Assembly: GCA_002726395.1 (NCBI GenBank)
Contig: PBTA01000046.1
Span: forward strand, 52,772-94,754
Direction: 5' to 3'
Source: Methanobacteriota archaeon
GTDB lineage: Archaea; Thermoplasmatota; Poseidoniia; Poseidoniales; Poseidoniaceae
Length of the DNA stretch: 41,983 nucleotides
How positions within the stretch are numbered: position 1 is the stretch's first letter; every line of letters starts with the position of its first letter. The notes beneath the pieces were generated by a model. The model had not been told where the DNA came from. It saw only the letters and a program-made list of their open reading frames with translations, and searched no databases. Shown in pieces: positions 34,182-39,994 of this stretch. The translations under genes and the position numbers were made by a program.

Positions 34182-34492
34182 CACAATGGTGGTCGAATAT
34201 CAATATCACAATCGGTAGTCGGGCAGCCAATACAACCTAAGCGAGCCTCTTGCTCTATTAGGTAATCATCAAGCCCGGGTGGAAGTATTTCGGGGACTGG
34301 AATTTTACCCCTGACCAATGTCACCATACAAGTTCCACAGGTTCCAGAAGTGCAGTTTGTTGGCACATTAACTCCTGCTGACTCTGCATGTTCAACTAGA
34401 GTTTCACCGAGAACTAATCTGGTTTGGCCAAGTAATTTTGCCCCTTGCATAAATCTCACAAGTTTGAGCGTCTCTCCAACACTCTCTGTCAT
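34181..34492 (-). CDS. Plant-type [2Fe-2S] ferredoxin
   Basis: A 103-residue protein with the [2Fe-2S] ligand pattern: NCTSGTCGTC supplies C-x4-C-x2-C, and the LGCIGC segment ~35 residues later supplies the fourth cysteine. VLGETLVEHAESAGVNVPTNC is the usual lead-in. Extra cysteines (CIGC, TTDC) near the C-terminus are more than the cluster needs. Such ferredoxins pass single electrons between enzymes in the cytoplasm. It is the second gene in a minus-strand run and overlaps the next small membrane-protein gene by 1 base at its stop. Confidence 0.9.
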   Translation of the reverse strand: MTESVGETLKLVRFMQGAKLLGQTRLVLGETLVEHAESAGVNVPTNCTSGTCGTCMVTLVRGKIPVPEILPPGLDDYLIEQEARLGCIGCPTTDCDIDIRPPL

Positions 34493-34501
34493 GCCATCGC
34501 C

Positions 34502-35593
34502 TCAACGTACATCTTTGTGACGTGTCCAACGGCCAGTTTGTTTGTTGAAGTATAACCCGGCCTTCTTCATCCACTTGTTGAACTTAGTAGCACCAGCACC
34601 GGTTCTTAAGATGAAGTCTTCTCTATCTTCTTGCGCTTGGATGTAATCCTTAGCGGCCAATGTTTGATCAATCCAATCATTGATGTCCATTAATCCACCG
34701 CCAAGAGTGCTTTCTTCTACCACTCGGCTCATCTCATCAGCGTCAGATCCAGTTTGAACGAGGTCTTTCTTAATCATGTCATTTACTGAAGAGAAATCCA
34801 TTGCCGCTGGTTTAGGAGGTACTGGGTTTCTTGGTCGCTTACTCTCATCGATAAATATACGGTTACCATTTACCAAACGCTGTTCAACATTAGCGGCTAG
34901 GTCAGGAGTGAAATTCTCTTCACACTCCCAGCAAATAAACACCCATTCCCCTGGTTTATCTTGGTCTCTGGCCTGTCTAGGGTCCATTTCGTCACCACAA
35001 AGCGGGCAAGCGTGGAAAATCAGTGCAGGAACAAACTTTCTTCTAAAGTCAACAATATCTTGAGGAGTCCCTTCTAGTTCTAACATTTCATGATCTCTAG
35101 CGGCTTCTAAGCCTCTAGTTTCTAGTTGGTCTCTAATCTTGACTTTTTGATCGTCTTTACCCTCATCATAGAGATTGTTTTCTAGTTTAACAATCAATTC
35201 GACAGTCTTGCCTAAACGGTTCATAATCAATTTCTTACCGCGAAAAGCCTCGACTTTAGCAATTTTTAACCGCTCTTTTTGCTCAGCTAATTCTGTAAGA
35301 ACGTCTTTTTGCTTACGCTTAAACTTTATTTCTTCAATTTTAGAGTCAACTTTCTTTTCAGGCGCTAAGACCGATGCTAGAAACCGTTCTTTACCGTGGG
35401 AAGAGTGAGCGGAATTGATAATTGAAATGACACCATCAGCGATATCTGGCTTTAGTGCATAGTTTTCAATCAACATATTGCGGTCAATTTTCTTTAAATC
35501 GCCAATTTTTAATCCAGCATCGGCTAACTGCTGGGCTGTAGTATCATCAATTCCACGCCTTAATAGTGCAAGATATGTGTCTTTCTTTGCCAT
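34502..35593 (-). CDS. Helix-hairpin-helix and zinc-ribbon protein of unknown function
   Basis: The 363-residue protein begins with a helix-hairpin-helix-like segment (DDTTAQQLADAGLKIGDLKKID, ~16-38), followed by a basic coiled region (~75-165). A zinc ribbon is formed by CPLC at 196-199 and CWEC at 221-224, separated by ~20 residues. The C-terminal ~130 residues are mostly helical with ~30 residues around KFNKWMKKAGLYFNKQTGRW at the end. The nucleic-acid-binding parts suggest a role in transcription, replication or repair, but no family is recognised. A strong ribosome binding site (GGAGGGG, 5 bases before the ATG) and a TATA-like box upstream suggest its own, well-expressed promoter between ksgA and the ferredoxin gene. 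Confidence 0.72.
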   Translation of the reverse strand: MAKKDTYLALLRRGIDDTTAQQLADAGLKIGDLKKIDRNMLIENYALKPDIADGVISIINSAHSSHGKERFLASVLAPEKKVDSKIEEIKFKRKQKDVLTELAEQKERLKIAKVEAFRGKKLIMNRLGKTVELIVKLENNLYDEGKDDQKVKIRDQLETRGLEAARDHEMLELEGTPQDIVDFRRKFVPALIFHACPLCGDEMDPRQARDQDKPGEWVFICWECEENFTPDLAANVEQRLVNGNRIFIDESKRPRNPVPPKPAAMDFSSVNDMIKKDLVQTGSDADEMSRVVEESTLGGGLMDINDWIDQTLAAKDYIQAQEDREDFILRTGAGATKFNKWMKKAGLYFNKQTGRWTRHKDVR

Positions 35594-35657
35594 AGCATCC
35601 CCTCCGACAAGTCCTGCCCAGTAGCCACTCCTAAGAAAAACCTCTCCCCGCTAATTT

Positions 35658-35666
35658 CTTTAAAAA
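35658..35666 (-). promoter_or_regulatory. Probable TATA box for the zinc-ribbon gene
   Basis: On the coding strand TTTTTAAAG lies 65-73 bases before the ATG at 35593, which would place the transcript start near 35636. The leader then contains GGAGGGG, a near-perfect ribosome binding site. Confidence 0.35.
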
Positions 35667-35707
35667 CCATCAAAACATTGGACATAAACGATAGATTGAG
35701 GTCAAGT

Positions 35708-36583
35708 TTAAGATTTATCTTGGATTTTTTCCAGATCTTGACAAAACTCTATCCAGTCATCAAAATCAAACTCTTCTGGTCGAGCGTTCATTCTCTCATC
35801 ATCAGCCAGACTTGAAATCGCCAACTTCCAGCGAGCAGAATACCAGTTAGGAACTCTATTGAGGCGGCGCGGAATAGATTTCAGACTGGTACGAATTTTC
35901 TTCCTTCGTTGTTTGAAGGCCTGATGGATTACTTGTTTAACAAGACGCTTATCACATTCAAATTGTTCATGACTAGGTTTCATTTCAATAAAGCAGGAAT
36001 TTACTTTTGGATTTGGACTAAAGTTGTGAGGGGGTACTTTTTGCAACATCTCGGATTGCCAATCTAATAACGCAGTCATTCCAAGGGAGCCAACGTCAGA
36101 TTCATACTCCATAACTAGTCTTTCAGCAAATTCTTCTTGCACCAAAAGTACAACTTTCTGCAACAATTTTACTTCATCATCACGCAGATATTTGGTTAGC
36201 AACTCTACTAGGGGCGATGAAATTTGGTAAGGGATATTAGCAACAACTTTCGAGATTGAGGTAGGCCACTTCACCTGTAATGCGTCCCCTGAGAGTAAAT
36301 TCAATTGTCCAGACGCAATTTCGCTGGCGAATATGCTCTGCAGATGTTTTACCGCCCCCTCATCAATTTCAATTGCTGTTACTCTACATCCTTGCATCAG
36401 TAAAGCCTCTGTTAACACGCCAGGCCCGGGACCTATTTCCAACACGTGGTCTGGTTTGACAATCTCAGCGTATTGTATAGAGAGCGTAATTAGCTCATCA
36501 TTGATCAAGAAATGTTGGCCAAGAGACTTGTCATTATCCTGTTTACTACGAAGTAAATCAACTAGAGTTCGAGCGCCCTTCAT
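35708..36583 (-). CDS. ksgA: 16S rRNA (adenine-N6)-dimethyltransferase KsgA/Dim1
   Basis: The 291-residue protein has LGQHFLINDELI at the N-terminus, the SAM-binding loop LEIGPGPGVLTEALL, then VTAIEIDE, NLLSGDALQV and the catalytic VANIPYQISSPL. It dimethylates two adjacent adenines in helix 45 near the 3' end of 16S rRNA, late in small-subunit assembly. The C-terminal basic region (FKQRRKKIRTSLKSI) is usual. The start overlaps the DUF655 stop by 4 bases (ATGA), so it is translated with the L21e-Rpo4-DUF655 operon, a pairing conserved in archaea. Confidence 0.96.
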   Translation of the reverse strand: MKGARTLVDLLRSKQDNDKSLGQHFLINDELITLSIQYAEIVKPDHVLEIGPGPGVLTEALLMQGCRVTAIEIDEGAVKHLQSIFASEIASGQLNLLSGDALQVKWPTSISKVVANIPYQISSPLVELLTKYLRDDEVKLLQKVVLLVQEEFAERLVMEYESDVGSLGMTALLDWQSEMLQKVPPHNFSPNPKVNSCFIEMKPSHEQFECDKRLVKQVIHQAFKQRRKKIRTSLKSIPRRLNRVPNWYSARWKLAISSLADDERMNARPEEFDFDDWIEFCQDLEKIQDKS

Positions 36584-37368
36584 GCTGTCACCGGTAACAG
36601 TAGTTCTGTAAGTCGCGGTTGTAAGTTTCTATCGCTAATTTCAGCAACAAAACGCTTTGCTAGCAGTTCTGCTGCATCTATGGTGCAAGATTCGTTTAGA
36701 TGTTCAAGGCCAGTAAAGCCACTCGAGCCTCTAACCTCGACCATCTGCAAAGCCTTCTTTTTACCAATTCCAGGTAATAGTTCGAAGGCGTGTTGCTTGA
36801 GGGATAGTGGGCCTGCAATGTTGAAAAATGCCTTGATGAAGTGGGCCGCCTTTTCTTCGATAAATAATTGGATGACTAATGGTAAATCGCTGGCTGCTGA
36901 ATTAGACAACAGTTCCATTTTTGCCATACCGAGAATATCTCCCACGTCCGTGCGCTTGTCGCCATCAACTCCGACATATATTCTATCACCTACTGAAGAA
37001 TTAGTGTTCTTGGCAGTAAATCTGCCGAGCAACATCTTACTTTCACCAAAGGCAACAATCACATTGGTTTGAGGATCGTTTTCGATAACTCTCGCCCAAA
37101 CCTCGTCATCAAGGGGAGTTGGGCGGCGTTGACGTGGGGGCTTATCTCTTCCAGGATTATTGCGCCCCCTATTGCCGCGATGTTGTTGTCCTTGACGTCG
37201 TTGATTATTTGGACGTTGATTTGTTCTTGGCTTTTGTTCAACCTTTTTCACGACATCTCTGCGGCCTTCCGCAGGTCTTGTTGGCAAGTATTGTGAAGGC
37301 TTAGCATTGCTCTTCTTATCAGACTTTTTTGGAATCTTGACATTACGGTCACGACTGAAACCGCTCAT
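36580..37368 (-). CDS. DUF655 family RNA-binding protein with basic N-terminal extension
   Basis: The C-terminal ~180 residues match archaeal DUF655: an OB-fold-like part (DDEVWARVIENDPQTNVIVA) and a helix-hairpin-helix (LLPGIGKKKALQMVEVRG). The first ~75 residues are low-complexity and very basic (NQRRQGQQHRGNRGRNN, RDKPPRQRRP), not usual for the family, and likely bind RNA in a disordered way. The ATG at 37368 has GAGATGA just upstream; ATG at 37404, overlapping rpo4 by 17 bases, is an alternative. The position between Rpo4 and KsgA is conserved in many archaea and suggests a link to ribosome assembly or transcription. Confidence 0.87.
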   Translation of the reverse strand: MSGFSRDRNVKIPKKSDKKSNAKPSQYLPTRPAEGRRDVVKKVEQKPRTNQRPNNQRRQGQQHRGNRGRNNPGRDKPPRQRRPTPLDDEVWARVIENDPQTNVIVAFGESKMLLGRFTAKNTNSSVGDRIYVGVDGDKRTDVGDILGMAKMELLSNSAASDLPLVIQLFIEEKAAHFIKAFFNIAGPLSLKQHAFELLPGIGKKKALQMVEVRGSSGFTGLEHLNESCTIDAAELLAKRFVAEISDRNLQPRLTELLLPVTA

Positions 37369-37387
37369 AAAATCATCTCGGCCAATT

Positions 37388-37759
37388 TCACTCGAAGCCA
37401 ACATGCTGCCTTACTGTATCTAGAATTGCATTGATTTCAGAATCATCAATAGCAATTCTCTTGGAGACTAATACTGCTTTTACATCACTAGGATATAGTG
37501 GCATTAGTTCAGCAAGTTTTGCAGCTAGGTCAGGATATTGAGCAAGTTTGTCCATCTCAAGTAGTGCAGCCTTTAGAGTTACAAATACATCAGGAGTAGT
37601 CTTGTAACCAACTCTGTTGTCACTTGCAGCCCATTGAGCATGCTGTAGTGCAGCAACCTGTTCGTAAGTTAAATCGCCCCTTCTTTCTTGAGCGCCCTCA
37701 AGCATGTCTCTTACGGTAGCAAAGTCAACAAATTTCTCTTCTTCGGTCAAGTAAATCAC
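37388..37759 (-). CDS. rpo4: DNA-directed RNA polymerase subunit Rpo4 (Rpb4/RpoF)
   Basis: A 123-residue archaeal Rpb4 homologue. Landmarks are LTEEEKFVDFATVRDML near the start, LTYEQVAALQHAQWA, and DKLAQYPDLAAKLAELMPLYPSDVKAVLVSKR, which ends in the family's HRDC-like helical region. With Rpo7 it forms the stalk of RNA polymerase that contacts emerging RNA and transcription factors. Its start overlaps the L21e stop by 4 bases (ATGA), and the DUF655 gene follows. This gene order is shared by many archaea and supports the call. Confidence 0.93.
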   Translation of the reverse strand: MIYLTEEEKFVDFATVRDMLEGAQERRGDLTYEQVAALQHAQWAASDNRVGYKTTPDVFVTLKAALLEMDKLAQYPDLAAKLAELMPLYPSDVKAVLVSKRIAIDDSEINAILDTVRQHVGFE

Positions 37760-38046
37760 TCCAATGGGCGTAGGTGTTCTGGTCTAGCAATGACAGTCTT
37801 TTGCATATTGCCGTCTTTTACTGCAACGACCCATGCAACGCCTTGTTTCTTCTGAATAAATCCAGTTCTGCCATTGAATCTTCTGTGCGGCATTCCACCT
37901 TGTTGACCACCGTCTAGTACGATAGCAACACGATCACCAGTATCATATTCGTGCAATACACGACTGATATTCAAGCGACTGCGTTCGCTTTTTCTCCTTC
38001 TTAGAATGCTTCGAGTTCTTACTCTCTGGCCCTTGGAACGCTTCAT
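37756..38046 (-). CDS. rpl21e: Large ribosomal subunit protein L21e
   Basis: A 96-residue basic protein with the L21e order: MKRSKGQRVRTRSILRRRK at the start, then YDTGDRVAIVLDGG, HRRFNGRTGFIQKKQGVAWVV and the ending KTVIARPEHL. L21e is found in archaea and eukaryotes only and binds 23S rRNA on the large subunit. GAGG lies 8-11 bases before the ATG and a good TATA box lies 71-79 bases upstream, so this gene begins a transcription unit that continues through Rpo4, DUF655 and KsgA with 4-base overlaps or short gaps. Confidence 0.96.
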   Translation of the reverse strand: MKRSKGQRVRTRSILRRRKSERSRLNISRVLHEYDTGDRVAIVLDGGQQGGMPHRRFNGRTGFIQKKQGVAWVVAVKDGNMQKTVIARPEHLRPLE

Positions 38047-38116
38047 GGTTTTCGCCTCACTTTACCCCGACACAGCATATTGCCATCTTCGGAGCAATTT
38101 GCCGACCTACCAATCG

Positions 38117-38125
38117 CATATAAGC
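38117..38125 (-). promoter_or_regulatory. TATA box of the L21e-Rpo4-DUF655-KsgA operon
   Basis: On the coding strand GCTTATATG lies 71-79 bases before the L21e ATG. This is the best TATA match in the window and predicts a transcript start near 38094 with a ~48-base leader that ends in a GAGG ribosome binding site. Confidence 0.55.
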
Positions 38126-38141
38126 ACCGCGACGAAAATAA

Positions 38142-38168
38142 CCGACTAAAAACCGGCGAGTTAGTCGG
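38142..38168 (-). terminator. Terminator-like hairpin across the Pus10 stop codon
   Basis: On the minus strand CCGACTAA (38161-38168) pairs perfectly with TTAGTCGG (38142-38149) around an 11-base loop, followed by TTATTTTCG. The first arm contains the TAA stop of the Pus10 gene. The stem and T-rich tail suit transcript termination just before the L21e promoter; archaeal termination often needs only the T-run, so the hairpin may be incidental. Confidence 0.42.
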
Positions 38169-39882
38169 CATGAATGTCCCCGACATCTAGCCATAGAACC
38201 TCGCATTTGGCTTTGAGTAAAGAGGCCACACTGGGCTGTGTGCGACCACTGTCACCATGGATGGTTTCTTTGACATAGGTACCAGATTCACAGCGAAGGG
38301 TAACTTCGACTTCTCTGGTACCATCTGGCATAATTTCTACAATCGGCTGGTTGACATCAATCACGTCCCGCCGCCTAATCAGGTCAGCTCTTCGGTGGGC
38401 TACTCGGTCAGGTGTGCGTTGGTACAACTTTACTCCATGCAATGATAAAATTGTGGAAATAATTGTTTCGTCGCTAGGTAATTCAAACAGGGCACTACCA
38501 GGCGCCGGCATAGCGAGGATTCGTTCAATTAACTCTGATTTTTTACCGGTCTTTTTGAGGTTATTTTCAGTACAAATAGCCTCTAGTTCACTCTTCTTCA
38601 TGTTTGACAATTCTTCTTCAGAGGGTCCTTGTTCTTCGGTGACGATTTCGGTTGGCAGTGGCTTAGTGTTGTCTTTCCGCTTGTCGCCTCTTCGATGGCG
38701 TTTTTTATTTGGTTTTTTACTTGATTCTTTGGTTAAATCTAGCGGAGCTGTCAATACGGCGTATTCGCGTTCTTTCATCTGCTCAATTCTAAATCTGATG
38801 GTGTAGGATTTCTCTGCAGGGGTGTCTTTGATTCGTACAACTTCACTCTTATTGGAGGAGCGCAGGTCAGTTACATGAATCGATCCGCCGGCTGCTTCAT
38901 TGATTAGTTGCATAGCATATTGGTAATCAAAATCTCTTACTTTTGGCTCTTTCATCTCGATAACAAAAGGCCTCCCGCGGCCCATGCACCGAACATCGAT
39001 ATCTTCACGCCCCATGCCGTGGAATGAATGTTCAGGAGCGCCAAATACTTCCAGCAGCGGATTGCCGATTAAATCCTGCACACTTCTTAGGTATTGCAGT
39101 CCAGTGTTGTTGCAACGCTCACAGCCGCGACCTTTGCAGGCACGACACGGCCACCTTGTTTGAGGAATGCCTCGTTCGAGCTTTTGATATCTACCGTAAA
39201 TGTAATGCGACCTTATGTCAAGGGAGACAGTAAGTGTTAGGACATCGATTAAAGCAAGAACATGTGGATTCTCATTGACCAATTTAGCACCTTTTAGCCT
39301 GGAGGTTAAATTTCTTGCAATCTCTGTAACCAGTCCGGTTTTCAAACCATCTGAACCACCAGCGCCGAAGCGTTTTCTCTGAATATCTTCTTCCTCAACT
39401 TGGTCTTTGGGAAATCTTGTACCTAATTGCAATCGCTTAATTTGGTAAGGCTGTACTGCGTCATAGATTATGTCAGCAAGTAAATCAGCTTCTTCAAATA
39501 AATTTTCACAAAGCGGGCAAAGCGAAACCTCCTGTCTAATATTTGCTAATTGCTTATTGCCACTTACGACAGTATTACGGATCTCTTGTCCTGATTCTTC
39601 AATGGTTTGGCTAAACCGCTTCTTACCGCCAAGGCGGCCGATGCAATGGTCACAGCACCCGATTCTAACCAAATGCTTCAGGCCAGCAGGATTGGGTGCG
39701 CGTGGGACCTCTTCCATGTGGGTTCCTAGTTGTTCAGTGGGTAACGAGTCGAGTTGTTCTGGCTCCTCGCCCTCCTCATCCGATGCAGCGGTTTCTTCTT
39801 CCTCCCAAAGCGAATAATTAGTCTGCCCAAAGCCGGCACTGGCATATTTCATCCAGTCTTCATCATTTTCATTTTCAGACAT
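38161..39882 (-). CDS. pus10: tRNA pseudouridine(54/55) synthase Pus10 with inserted SAP domain
   Basis: The protein makes pseudouridine at tRNA positions 54 and 55. After an acidic N-terminus it carries the Pus10 zinc site (CCDHCIGRLGG with SLCPLCENLF), a THUMP-type region, the CRACKGRGCERCNNTG knuckle and the catalytic loop GREDIDVRCMGRGRPF, with the probable nucleophile at D296 (numbered from 39882). Between the catalytic core and the final segment (LYQRTPDRVAHRRADLIRRRDV) sits an insertion of ~100 residues: a Lys/Arg-rich linker followed at about 427-459 by NMKKSELEAICTENN and KTGKKSELIERIL, a clear SAP-type DNA/RNA-binding motif. The ATG at 39882 has GGTGA 7 bases upstream; ATG at 39900 is an alternative. 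It lies upstream of the L21e operon on the same strand. Confidence 0.93.
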   Translation of the reverse strand: MSENENDEDWMKYASAGFGQTNYSLWEEEETAASDEEGEEPEQLDSLPTEQLGTHMEEVPRAPNPAGLKHLVRIGCCDHCIGRLGGKKRFSQTIEESGQEIRNTVVSGNKQLANIRQEVSLCPLCENLFEEADLLADIIYDAVQPYQIKRLQLGTRFPKDQVEEEDIQRKRFGAGGSDGLKTGLVTEIARNLTSRLKGAKLVNENPHVLALIDVLTLTVSLDIRSHYIYGRYQKLERGIPQTRWPCRACKGRGCERCNNTGLQYLRSVQDLIGNPLLEVFGAPEHSFHGMGREDIDVRCMGRGRPFVIEMKEPKVRDFDYQYAMQLINEAAGGSIHVTDLRSSNKSEVVRIKDTPAEKSYTIRFRIEQMKEREYAVLTAPLDLTKESSKKPNKKRHRRGDKRKDNTKPLPTEIVTEEQGPSEEELSNMKKSELEAICTENNLKKTGKKSELIERILAMPAPGSALFELPSDETIISTILSLHGVKLYQRTPDRVAHRRADLIRRRDVIDVNQPIVEIMPDGTREVEVTLRCESGTYVKETIHGDSGRTQPSVASLLKAKCEVLWLDVGDIHAD

Positions 39883-39994
39883 TAAATTCACCACTGCCAT
39901 GGGGCCAACCCCGGTGGAAGCAACCGTCCCTCAAATCTTTCATTGATGAAGATAGCGCATGAATTGAGCGTGAATAAAATAGTCCATCGCAATA

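Noticed and set aside
38351..38806. Long open frame on the plus strand inside the Pus10 gene
   Set aside because: It is antisense to a clear, conserved gene, has no recognisable domain and is low-complexity Ser/Arg-rich, as expected for a shadow of Lys/Asp-coding sequence.
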